A DNA stretch of 64,000 nucleotides. Source: Trabulsiella odontotermitis. Lineage in GTDB: Bacteria > Pseudomonadota > Gammaproteobacteria > Enterobacterales > Enterobacteriaceae. Location of the stretch: positions 185,901-249,900 of the forward strand of contig NZ_LIFX01000012.1 of the NCBI RefSeq assembly GCF_001297775.1, written 5' to 3'. Positions 56,827-64,000 of the stretch are shown here, in pieces. The translations under genes were made by a program, and so were the position numbers. The notes under the pieces are model-generated. The model was given only the letters and a program-made list of their open reading frames with translations. It did not search any database and was not told the DNA's origin. Every line of letters begins with the position of its first letter. The first letter of the stretch is position 1.

Positions 56827-58794
56827 TCAGGACTTTTTAATACATTGCTGTAAGGCCTGATTTATTTTGTTGACATCATATATACATCCCGCCCATGTGC
56901 CCCCACTGACCGCCTGGAGCGTGGCCCACAACCTTGTGTCATCTGGCAGGTCAGGGTCGGGCATTAAATCAGGATGTGTATCCCTGGTATTTAAAATAAC
57001 GGTAGCCTCCTCTCGTGAGAGCGGTTTTTCATCGAGACTGGTTCCCAGGAAATTAACCTCACCCAGGAGTTGTTTGCAGTCAATGTTGATTTCAATAATA
57101 TCGCCAGTGCGTAATTTACCAATAGCGCCGCCAGCAAGTGCTTCCGGGCCAACGTGACCAATACACGCACCTGTCGATACGCCAGAGAATCGGGCATCGG
57201 TGATTAATGAAACATGTTTGCCATACGACAGATGCTTCAGCGCGCTGGTCACCTGATAAGTTTCTTCCATCCCGGTACCGGATGGACCGGCACCCATAAT
57301 AACCAGAATATCGCCCGCTTTAATTTTTTCGTGTTTGATATCGTAAATCGCCGCTTTCTCTGAAAGATAAACTTTTGCGGCGCCTTTGTGATAATAAATG
57401 CCCTCCGCATTAATCACTGACGCGTCAATGGCGGTTGATTTAATCACAGACCCTTCAGGCGCAATATTCCCGACAGGGAAGGTAATCGTCGAGGTTAAAC
57501 CACGGGCGGATGCCTGCTGCGGCGACATAATAACGTCTTCCGGCTCAACGTGTTCTTGTTTACGCAGAAGATCTTTAAACATCTGCCGACGCTCAGAATG
57601 CTCCCACCAGTCGAGGTTTTCTTTCAGCGTATTGCCGGTCACGGTCATCACATCTTCATGCAACAAACCGAGATCACGCAGATGCAGCATGACTTCCGGG
57701 ACACCGCCCGCCATGAACGCATTTACCGTCGGGTGATACACCGGGCCGTTGGGTAATACGCTGACCAGACGGGGCACCTGCTTGTTGATGCGGATCCAGT
57801 CATCGACGGTGGGCAGGTGGCAACCCGCCTGATGGGCAATGGCCGGGATATGCAGCAGCAGATTTGTCGATCCGCCAAAAGCGGCATGCACCATCATGGC
57901 ATTCTCAATGGCTTTGTCCGTGAGGATATCTTTGGTCGTAATCCCTTTTTTGACCAGTTGTAACGCCGCACGCGCCGAGGCTCTGGCGATCTCTTTCCAT
58001 ACCGGTTCCCCGGAAGGGGCCAGCGCGGAATGCGGAATGGCCAATCCCAGACCTTCAGCCACCACTTGCGAGGTGCCTGCGGTGCCGAGGAACTGGCAAC
58101 CGCCGCCAGACGATGCACACGCCTGGCATCCGGCGCGGCGAGCGGCCTGTAGCGATAACTCACCATTGGCAAAACGCGCGCCAATGGTCTGTACTTTGCC
58201 GTTATCCTCACCATGCTGTGCGGGCAGGGTGGCGCCGCCGGGGATGAGCACCGTGGCTTTATCATGCTGGGACGCCAGAGCCATCATGGTGGCGGGCAAC
58301 CCTTTATCACAGGTGGCAACGCCGATCACCGCCCGGGCGTCCGGGAGAGAACGGATCAACCGGCGCATCACCATCGAGGCGTCGTTGCGATACGGTAAGG
58401 AATCAAACATGCCGTTTGTTCCCTGCGTGCGGCCATCGCACGGGTCAGAAACATACACGGCATACGGCAACGCTTTACTGGCGGTGATGGTTTCCGCCGC
58501 CGCTTTCATCTGGATATCCAGCTCGTAATGGCCCTGATGCAACGCCAGGGCGACAGGTTTGCCATCTGCACCACGCAACCCGCCCAGCGTGCTGAGTAGC
58601 AGAATACTGTCACGATCGAGTTCATCCGGCTTCCAGCCCATCCCCGCATTCATTGTCATACCGAAGATGTCACCGCTCGGTCGATTGATGAGCATCTCTG
58701 CGGTCAACGGGAGTTCACCTTCCGGGCCTGAGGCATGGGTTCTGACGCAATAAATATCGCGGTTATCGTCATCAAAAATATCATGAACAGACAT
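56827..58794 (-). CDS. yjhG: D-xylonate dehydratase (YjhG/YagF type)
   Basis: IlvD/Edd-family [Fe-S] dehydratase of 655 residues, converting D-xylonate to 2-dehydro-3-deoxy-D-xylonate. Cluster cysteines are visible in VSDPCDGRTQG, GVATCDKGLPATMMA and CASSGGGCQFLGTAGTSQ; the C-terminal domain has GAGPSGTGMEETYQ and ITDARFSGVSTGACIGHVGPEA. Length and sequence fit YjhG/YagF, both known xylonate dehydratases. Ten bases separate it from the upstream aldolase gene. Confidence 0.93.
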   Translation of the reverse strand: MSVHDIFDDDNRDIYCVRTHASGPEGELPLTAEMLINRPSGDIFGMTMNAGMGWKPDELDRDSILLLSTLGGLRGADGKPVALALHQGHYELDIQMKAAAETITASKALPYAVYVSDPCDGRTQGTNGMFDSLPYRNDASMVMRRLIRSLPDARAVIGVATCDKGLPATMMALASQHDKATVLIPGGATLPAQHGEDNGKVQTIGARFANGELSLQAARRAGCQACASSGGGCQFLGTAGTSQVVAEGLGLAIPHSALAPSGEPVWKEIARASARAALQLVKKGITTKDILTDKAIENAMMVHAAFGGSTNLLLHIPAIAHQAGCHLPTVDDWIRINKQVPRLVSVLPNGPVYHPTVNAFMAGGVPEVMLHLRDLGLLHEDVMTVTGNTLKENLDWWEHSERRQMFKDLLRKQEHVEPEDVIMSPQQASARGLTSTITFPVGNIAPEGSVIKSTAIDASVINAEGIYYHKGAAKVYLSEKAAIYDIKHEKIKAGDILVIMGAGPSGTGMEETYQVTSALKHLSYGKHVSLITDARFSGVSTGACIGHVGPEALAGGAIGKLRTGDIIEINIDCKQLLGEVNFLGTSLDEKPLSREEATVILNTRDTHPDLMPDPDLPDDTRLWATLQAVSGGTWAGCIYDVNKINQALQQCIKKS

Positions 58795-58803
58795 ATTGCC
58801 TCC

Positions 58804-59709
58804 TCAGGCGTTTACGATCCCTTGCGCGACGAGTAATGCACGGACTTTCTCTTTTGCCTCTTCTGAAGCTTCCAGTATCGGCGGCAGACAATAAGTCTCA
58901 ATCGGAAGCCCGACGCATTGCATGGCATGTTTTATCAGCGAGACGAAAGGGGTTTCCAGCGCATAGATGGACGGCAGTTGCAGCAGTCGTTTATTAAGAG
59001 ACGCCGCCCGTGCCAGATCGCCTTCCTGCCAGGCGTTGTAGATGCCAACAGAGAGTTCAGGGGCGAAATTCGCGCTGGCGGTAATGGCACCATCACCGCC
59101 CAGCAGCAGAGTATTCAGTAAATGGTCATCGTAGCCGCAGAAGACGGAGAATTCCGGGCGCACCGCTTTCACGGTATTGATCATCGCGCGCAGATGCCCG
59201 ACGCTGTCGATCGTGTCTTTGATCCCGACAATATTTTCATTCTGCAGGACTAACCGTTTAACAATCTCCGGGCTGAGATCCTGGCCGGTAAGATCCGGGA
59301 AGTTATAAATGATGACAGGGAGTTCGACATGGCTGGCGATCTGGTGGTAATAATCGTCCAGGTTGCGGGATGCCACTTTCCAGTAATACGGGTTAATGGC
59401 GACAATACCGTCCGCACCGCAGGCCTGCGCGTGGCGCGCCAGTTTTACTGCTTCCTCGGTCGAGGGGGAACCCACGCCAATTAACACCGGGACGCGTCCG
59501 TCTACGACCGAGACCGCCGCTTCGGTAAATGCCATTCGCTGGCTGGCATTCATCTGGCTAAATTCGCCGCCGGTGCCTAAATAAAAAAGACCATCGACGC
59601 CTTTATTAATCAAAAAGTCGGCAACCTGTTTCATTGCCACTTTATCGATAGCACCGTTACGGTCGAAAGTGCTGGAGACCGGCGGAATAATCCCCCTGAA
59701 TTTTTTCAT
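58804..59709 (-). CDS. yjhH: 2-dehydro-3-deoxy-D-pentonate aldolase (YjhH/YagE type)
   Basis: DHDPS/NAL-family class I aldolase of 301 residues cleaving 2-dehydro-3-deoxy-D-pentonate to pyruvate and glycolaldehyde. GTGGEFSQMN near residue 44, the Tyr motif PVIIYNFPDLTG near 132, and the Schiff-base Lys in NIVGIKDTIDS near residue 163 are present. It sits directly upstream of the dehydratase, forming the Dahms pathway. Confidence 0.92.
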   Translation of the reverse strand: MKKFRGIIPPVSSTFDRNGAIDKVAMKQVADFLINKGVDGLFYLGTGGEFSQMNASQRMAFTEAAVSVVDGRVPVLIGVGSPSTEEAVKLARHAQACGADGIVAINPYYWKVASRNLDDYYHQIASHVELPVIIYNFPDLTGQDLSPEIVKRLVLQNENIVGIKDTIDSVGHLRAMINTVKAVRPEFSVFCGYDDHLLNTLLLGGDGAITASANFAPELSVGIYNAWQEGDLARAASLNKRLLQLPSIYALETPFVSLIKHAMQCVGLPIETYCLPPILEASEEAKEKVRALLVAQGIVNA

Positions 59710-59713
59710 TACA

Positions 59714-60496
59714 TCAGTTTCCTTTTCTTAAAGATTCATTTCGGTACCCCAGCCCACTGGAAATTTGCCCGGCGCATTGCCTTAGCAGTTCAAGGTACTT
59801 GTCAACATTATTTCCTGAATACACTTCTGGATCCCCCGACAGGGAAATCGCATAGTTCACCCGGTGATACATATTAAAAACCGGCATACTTAAACAGACG
59901 GCGCCATGCGTGGATTCTTCATTATCAATGGCCCAGCCGCGTAAACGTGTTTTTTGTAACTCTTCCCTGAACGCTTTTTTGTCGGTAATCGTATTTTCCG
60001 TGTGTTTTTTCAGCGTCAGGACATCCATAAAATAATCGAGTTCATCCGGCGTCTTCCACGCCAGCAATGCCTTACCCAGCGCGGTAATGTGTAGCTCCAG
60101 CGTTTTACCGATCCAGCTTTTCCGTGTCGGCACAGAGTCGTGGCTTTCCACTTTATCGAGGTAGATAGCAGAATGACTCTCCATCGCCCCGAGATGGCAT
60201 ACCAGCCCACTTTTTAATGACAACTCATGCATTGGCCGTTTGGTGACTTCAAAAATGTTTTTCCGGTGTAGCGCCTGGCATCCGAGTTCATAATTTTTAA
60301 TTCCCAGCGCGTACTGGTTATTTTCACTCTTAATTAAAAAGCCACATTCAATCATAACATTTAATAAATTTAACAAACTGCTTTTGGGATACTGGAATTC
60401 TCTGAGCAGTTCCATATAGCTCGCGACACCGACGTAAGCGATATGTGTCAGTATTTTTTCGGCACGGACTAATGAATTACACCCTCTGCTACTCAT
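59714..60496 (-). CDS. yjhI: IclR-family regulator of the xylonate operon
   Basis: IclR-type regulator of 260 residues: N-terminal winged helix ([41 protein letters not shown]) and a C-terminal effector domain ([37 protein letters not shown]). It ends four bases before the aldolase gene and is first of the operon, like YjhI and YagI (XynR) in E. coli. Confidence 0.87.
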   Translation of the reverse strand: MSSRGCNSLVRAEKILTHIAYVGVASYMELLREFQYPKSSLLNLLNVMIECGFLIKSENNQYALGIKNYELGCQALHRKNIFEVTKRPMHELSLKSGLVCHLGAMESHSAIYLDKVESHDSVPTRKSWIGKTLELHITALGKALLAWKTPDELDYFMDVLTLKKHTENTITDKKAFREELQKTRLRGWAIDNEESTHGAVCLSMPVFNMYHRVNYAISLSGDPEVYSGNNVDKYLELLRQCAGQISSGLGYRNESLRKGN

Positions 60497-60803
60497 GGCG
60501 GCCTCGTGTTGAACTGGTATTGAGTTTATAAATATCGGAAGGGTGAAAATACCCTTAGTTCAACAGGCTGAACCATGTTATCGCCGAAAAGTGTGATCAG
60601 AGGCGTATTTCAGCAATGAAAGAGAGTCGGGCGGATTATTCGCAGGAAATGATATTTATGGATAATTTTCGGGTTTACTAAAAATCGAAAAAGCACCGCG
60701 TTAGTGAAAGATCATCTGAGTATTTTCATCATGTTATACTCTGCCATTCAGCCGTCATCTCTCTGTGTTATACCCGGAGCTCTCCCATTGTGATGGATGC
60801 GTT
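60497..60803. other. Divergent region yjhI-type / HAD gene
   Basis: About 307 bp. It holds the promoters of the IclR-led operon and the HAD gene; AGTTCAACAGGCTGAACCATG contains GTTCAACAGGCTGAAC (60559-60574), a 16-bp near-palindrome (GTTCA..TGAAC) that is a candidate IclR-family operator. No gene seen. Confidence 0.4.
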
Positions 60804-61466
60804 ATGACTGACACTTTGTACCTCTTCGATTTAGACAACACCCTGATTGAGGGCGACAGCAGCACGTACTGGAGCGAATATCTGGTTCGCGAAGGCCTGG
60901 TCAACGATGCTGGCTATCTGCAACAGGAAGCGCAACTGATGGCCGACTATGCCGTCGGTAAAATGGACATTCATGCCTATGTGGCGCTGACGCTGGCACC
61001 GCTGGCGGCGATGACCAAAGAGGAGGTTGATCGGCGCGTCACGCAGTGGGTCACCGATACCATCATGCCCCGCGTGTACCCACAGGCGCGGGATCTGATC
61101 CAGACATTACGCGCTGAACAGCAGCAAATGATGATTATTTCCGCCTCGGTAAGCCTGCTGGTGAAACCCATCGCCCGCGCACTGGGTATCGATCACGCGA
61201 CAGGGGTTGATGTTCGTATTGACGACGGTTATTACAGCAACGTGATTAGCGGTACGCCGAGCTACCAGCAGGGAAAGGTGACCCGTCTGAAGGCGTGGCT
61301 GGCGATGCATCCGCAGAGGAACGGCAGGATGGCGTTTTACACCGATTCCATCAATGACCTGCCGTTATGCCTTGTCGCTGACGAGGTGGTTCTGGTGAAC
61401 CCCTGCCCACAATTACAGGCTCAGGGAGAGATTCACCAGTGGCCCGTGGTGAATTGGGCACGATGA
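60804..61466 (+). CDS. HAD-IB family phosphatase (SerB-like)
   Basis: Haloacid-dehalogenase hydrolase of subfamily IB, 220 residues from ATG 60804 (MTDTLYLFDLDNTL). Motif I DLDNTLIEGDS (nucleophile Asp), motif II ISASVS, motif III Lys in GKVTRL and acidic motif DSINDLPL are present. Substrate unknown; SerB-like proteins act on phosphoserine or related phosphoesters. Neighbours give no clear clue. Confidence 0.88.
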   Translation: MTDTLYLFDLDNTLIEGDSSTYWSEYLVREGLVNDAGYLQQEAQLMADYAVGKMDIHAYVALTLAPLAAMTKEEVDRRVTQWVTDTIMPRVYPQARDLIQTLRAEQQQMMIISASVSLLVKPIARALGIDHATGVDVRIDDGYYSNVISGTPSYQQGKVTRLKAWLAMHPQRNGRMAFYTDSINDLPLCLVADEVVLVNPCPQLQAQGEIHQWPVVNWAR

Positions 61467-61633
61467 ATGAACAGGGGAGAGCAAATATTAAATATTGAAT
61501 AAACTCTCCCGTCAGTTATTCCTTTTTACATGCCGCCAAAAAGAATTATTATTTCCGGGCTCCGGCATGCTATTGGTTAAGCTTCACTGATGTTACCGAA
61601 TGTAATTTCAAATACATTTATACAGGTGACATT

Positions 61634-62278
61634 ATGTTCAACGTTTATGTTGTTAATTTCTCATCGCTGAGTCATGAAAAGTCAGAAGAGTTTTTTATGT
61701 TAAGGAAGAATATTTTCAAAGATCGTCTGCAATGGGCTGTGAGTTGTTTTGATGGAAAAGAATACGATCAGTTTGATAATGAAAAGGCGGATTATTTATT
61801 CGGCGTTAAAAACGGAATGATAATCTGTGGAACACGGATTATAGATATGAAATACCATAATATGCTGGATGACACATTTTCAGTATTTTTTAATGACGTT
61901 AACATCCCGGAAGGGAATTTCCTTGAGTCCACACGTTTCTTTGTCGATAAAGACAGGGTAAGCGAATTTCTTGGAAAACGCTATCCGGTGACGCTGGTGC
62001 TGTTCCTGTCATTAATTAACTATGCGCGGCGTCATCATTATGACGGTATTCTGGCCGTGGCAAGTCATCCCATGATGCATATTATCAGGCGTTCCGGCTG
62101 GAATGTGACGGTACTGAAAACGGGAATGTCTGAAAAAGAGGAACCGGTTTATCTGCTGCTTGGACATACCGATCCGGCAAGTCAGACCGCATTAAAAGAC
62201 AGAATACGCCGTCAGGATGACAGTCAGGACGAAAACAGTCTTAATGACTGGCCCCTGTCATTTGGCACTCAGTTATAA
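61634..62278 (+). CDS. Acyl-homoserine-lactone synthase (LuxI family)
   Basis: Makes an AHL autoinducer from SAM and an acyl-ACP. The 214 residues carry the family's invariant set: Arg24, Phe28, Trp34, Glu43, Asp45, Asp48, Arg68, and Glu98 with Arg101 in LESTRFFVD. Low G+C relative to the core genes. The stop codon abuts the stop of the convergent luxR gene with no intervening base. CroI of Citrobacter rodentium is the natural comparison; the acyl chain is not predictable by eye. Confidence 0.93.
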   Translation: MFNVYVVNFSSLSHEKSEEFFMLRKNIFKDRLQWAVSCFDGKEYDQFDNEKADYLFGVKNGMIICGTRIIDMKYHNMLDDTFSVFFNDVNIPEGNFLESTRFFVDKDRVSEFLGKRYPVTLVLFLSLINYARRHHYDGILAVASHPMMHIIRRSGWNVTVLKTGMSEKEEPVYLLLGHTDPASQTALKDRIRRQDDSQDENSLNDWPLSFGTQL

Positions 62279-63037
62279 TCATTCAACCGGTTTAATCAGC
62301 TGAAGCTCCGCGCCAAGACGTACAGCATGCCGGGCATTGGCGACTCCCATTTTTTTAACGATATTGGACATATGAAATTTCACCGTGCGCACGGTGATCC
62401 CAAGGATCATGCCGGTTTCCTGATAGGTTTTGCCCACGCTTGTCCAGTAAAGGATCTCATTTTCCCGGGAGGTAAACTGGCTCTGTTTTTCCGGCTTATC
62501 GGTGTTTTTCTCAGATAATGAGGTTAACGTCAGGTAGGTTTCGTGTACTGAGGCGAGTAAGAGGGAGATGTCTCCTTTATTCTGAATCAGTGTCTGCATA
62601 ACTTCTGTTCTTGTTAATTCCGGCACAATAAACGATAGTGTCACAAGGTTATTATTATAATCATGAAGTACGAAGGTATATCCGTTAATCAATCCAAACT
62701 GACTGGCCTGGTTGAACAATTTGGCGAAATTATAATCTGAATGCGCCATCAGTTTTTCATCCCAGGGGAAGGGCGTTAATTTGTTCAGCGCGGTGATGAC
62801 TACCGGGTCCGTATACTGCAGTCCTTTTTCCCTGTAATGGGTGACCCACTCATCCGGATAATTTGTGACACCGAAGATACATGACATATCCTTTTTAGAG
62901 AGAACCACATACGCCCAGGTTAATTCACCTAAAGTGTTCAGCGTGGCTTCAAGCTGACTTCGTATAACAATTTCTACATTTTTTTCTCTTTCCATTAACA
63001 TTTCGATCTCCATGCCAGCACGAACGGCGTTTGACAT
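62279..63037 (-). CDS. AHL-responsive LuxR-family regulator
   Basis: LuxR-type receptor of up to 252 residues. The ligand domain keeps the canonical Trp64, Tyr68, Asp77, Pro78 and Trp92 (TraR 57, 61, 70, 71, 85), so it should bind AHL. The C-terminal helix-turn-helix is FTSRENEILYWTSVGKTYQETGMILGITVRTVKFHMSNIVKKM. Start is uncertain: ATG 63037 (MSNAV), or ATG 63001 (MLMEREKN), which has GGAG six bases before it. CroR-like partner of the convergent synthase. Confidence 0.92.
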   Translation of the reverse strand: MSNAVRAGMEIEMLMEREKNVEIVIRSQLEATLNTLGELTWAYVVLSKKDMSCIFGVTNYPDEWVTHYREKGLQYTDPVVITALNKLTPFPWDEKLMAHSDYNFAKLFNQASQFGLINGYTFVLHDYNNNLVTLSFIVPELTRTEVMQTLIQNKGDISLLLASVHETYLTLTSLSEKNTDKPEKQSQFTSRENEILYWTSVGKTYQETGMILGITVRTVKFHMSNIVKKMGVANARHAVRLGAELQLIKPVE

Positions 63038-63093
63038 AAATATAACACATCCTGGAGAGCATGCTCCCTGCCGCCATTTACTTCTGTTAATTA

Positions 63094-63134
63094 GGGTACA
63101 GGTCGAAGGTACAGCAAATGAACTGTACCTACAG
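63094..63134. promoter_or_regulatory. Cluster of TACAG/CTGTA half-sites upstream of luxR
   Basis: Includes a perfect dyad AGGTACAG-N8-CTGTACCT (63107-63130), a preceding GGGTACAGGT (63094-63103) and an overlapping CTGTACCTACAG. Lux boxes use CTGTA...TACAG halves, so this is a plausible receptor-binding region about 65-95 bp before the luxR start, although the dyad's arms run in the inverse order to a standard lux box. Confidence 0.5.
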
Positions 63135-63202
63135 ACAGATGTTTTTTTCGAAATTTCGCACTATTATCAGTAATTAATGAACTGCAAAGCACTTATTACA
63201 AT

Positions 63203-63239
63203 AAAAAAAACCCGAACATCAGTTTACAGATAGTTCGGG
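63203..63239 (-). terminator. Rho-independent terminator, minus strand
   Basis: CCCGAAC / GTTCGGG stem; in the minus direction it is followed by eight T. It would stop transcription coming from the autotransporter side before luxR's control region. Confidence 0.8.
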
Positions 63240-63299
63240 CGGCCAGCGGCCAAACACCAGGGAATATTACTCCACTAATAATCATACAAAAGTACAGAC

Positions 63300-63329
63300 G
63301 GCACAACATAATTTGTTGTGCCTTTTTTT
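63300..63329 (+). terminator. Rho-independent terminator, plus strand
   Basis: GGCACAAC / GTTGTGCC stem with an A/T loop and seven T. No plus-strand gene lies upstream before luxI, pointing to an unannotated short transcript from about 63170 onward. Confidence 0.8.
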
Positions 63330-63420
63330 ATATCTGTCAGCCTGCGATAGTTTAATATTATTTATTAGTGATCATGGTGAATGATATTGCTATTTGCTGA
63401 ACCATATATTTACTGAGATA

Positions 63421-63445
63421 AAGAAGCCGGAGATCCCGGCTTCTT
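63421..63445. terminator. Terminator downstream of the autotransporter gene
   Basis: Ten-bp stem AAGAAGCCGG / CCGGCTTCTT with A/T runs on each side, about 30 bases past the autotransporter stop. Confidence 0.75.
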
Positions 63446-63477
63446 TGTCACTTCAGGTCAAAACGGGCGATGGTCAC

Positions 63478-64000
63478 TTACCAGCTGTATTTCACCCCCA
63501 GCATGCCCTGGGTGTTGCTGTAGCCTTTATCACCCATCTGCACCCCTACGTTGCCCCACACGCTCAGGCGGTCGTTCAGCTTGCCTTCCACCCCGGTGCG
63601 GATTTCGCCCAGGTTGCGCGCGCCGTCACGGCTGACCCGGGTGCCGTCCATCTTCACGCCAAAGGCTTCGGTGTTGTGGATCCAGTTCACTTCCACGAAC
63701 GGCTGGAACTCACGCTGTTTACCGTCATCCATTTTGTGGTGACTGTTCAGGTACGTTCTCACCCCGAGACGGGTCTGGATGTTGCCGTCGCCTTCCGTTT
63801 CGATACGGGTGCCGTCGTTCCGGGTGTGTGCGTCATCCTTCACGCCCATCCAGGTGACCTGCGCCTGTGGCTGGATATACCAGGTGTTGAGCGTGCCCTG
63901 GCTGCCGGTGAACTCTCCGGCTTTCAGGGTGTAACCGGCTTCCAGAGAGGCGGTCAGCCCTTTTGAGTGATAGCTGTCGCTCTCACGGTGTTCCGATTCC
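63478..64000 (-). CDS. Autotransporter C-terminal beta-barrel (partial)
   Basis: The open frame runs off the window's right end; 173 residues are visible on the minus strand, the C-terminal end of a type Va (AIDA/pertactin-like) autotransporter. Barrel strands read TASLEAGYTLKAGEF, LNTWYIQPQAQVTWMGVKDD, REFQPFVEVNWIHN, NLGEIRTGVEGKLNDRLSVWGNVGVQMG and end GMLGVKYSW, with the terminal aromatic residue needed for Bam-dependent insertion. The passenger is not in view, so the adhesin's role is unknown. Confidence 0.9.
   Translation of the reverse strand, partial: ESEHRESDSYHSKGLTASLEAGYTLKAGEFTGSQGTLNTWYIQPQAQVTWMGVKDDAHTRNDGTRIETEGDGNIQTRLGVRTYLNSHHKMDDGKQREFQPFVEVNWIHNTEAFGVKMDGTRVSRDGARNLGEIRTGVEGKLNDRLSVWGNVGVQMGDKGYSNTQGMLGVKYSW

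Overview
The window is chromosomal DNA from an enterobacterium of the Escherichia/Salmonella/Citrobacter group. The first 33 kb follows the E. coli/Salmonella order adk-hemH-gsk-ybaL-fsr-ushA-ybaK-chiX-ybaP-copA-cueR-ybbJ-qmcA-fetAB-cnoX-ybbO-tesA-ybbAP-mnmH-purKE-lpxH-ppiB-cysS-ybcI-ybcJ-folD. The Salmonella-like fim cluster with fimZ/fimY, plus an acyl-homoserine-lactone (AHL) synthase/receptor pair, makes Citrobacter the best guess. No species marker was seen, so this is inference.

Core (about 1-33 kb): nucleotide, haem, copper, iron, lipid A, one-carbon and tRNA-charging functions. Small elements could also be read here: the ChiX sRNA with its promoter and terminator, the CueR operator of copA, a CCCAAAG slippery site inside copA that should yield a 70-residue CopA(Z), and a PurR box before purE. 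Compared with E. coli K-12 there is no rhs element after ybbP and no allantoin cluster between mnmH and purK. Two cassettes are inserted: a methyltransferase-like gene coupled to a DUF1848 gene (24.1-25.9 kb), and a PTS permease with a MalI-like repressor (29.4-32.0 kb).

Fimbrial and glutarate region (33.3-44.9 kb): fimACDHF with FimZ and FimY regulators, but no fimI or fimW. It is followed by csiD(glaH)-lhgO-csiR, which turns glutarate into 2-oxoglutarate, here without gabDTP. tRNA-Arg(UCU) argU closes this block.

Accessory region (44.9-64 kb): (i) a proline-iminopeptidase-family hydrolase beside a LuxR-type regulator whose ligand pocket has the Met/Trp replacements typical of LuxR solos of plant-associated bacteria, with an 18-bp dyad in front of the hydrolase gene; (ii) a decayed contact-dependent inhibition locus, in which cdiB and cdiA are fused by an internal deletion but two toxin-tip/immunity modules remain; (iii) a pentose-acid locus combining AraC, a glycoside permease and a GH43 xylosidase with a convergent yjhIHGF-type D-xylonate operon; (iv) a canonical LuxI/LuxR pair, tail to tail with no gap, and a dense cluster of CTGTA/TACAG half-sites upstream of luxR; (v) the C-terminal barrel of an autotransporter running off the end of the window.

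The strongest candidates for less-described biology are the LuxR-solo/hydrolase unit, the DUF1848/methyltransferase pair, the truncated CDI locus, and a possible small transcript divergent from luxR. All calls come from reading the sequence and remembered protein families; no search was run.
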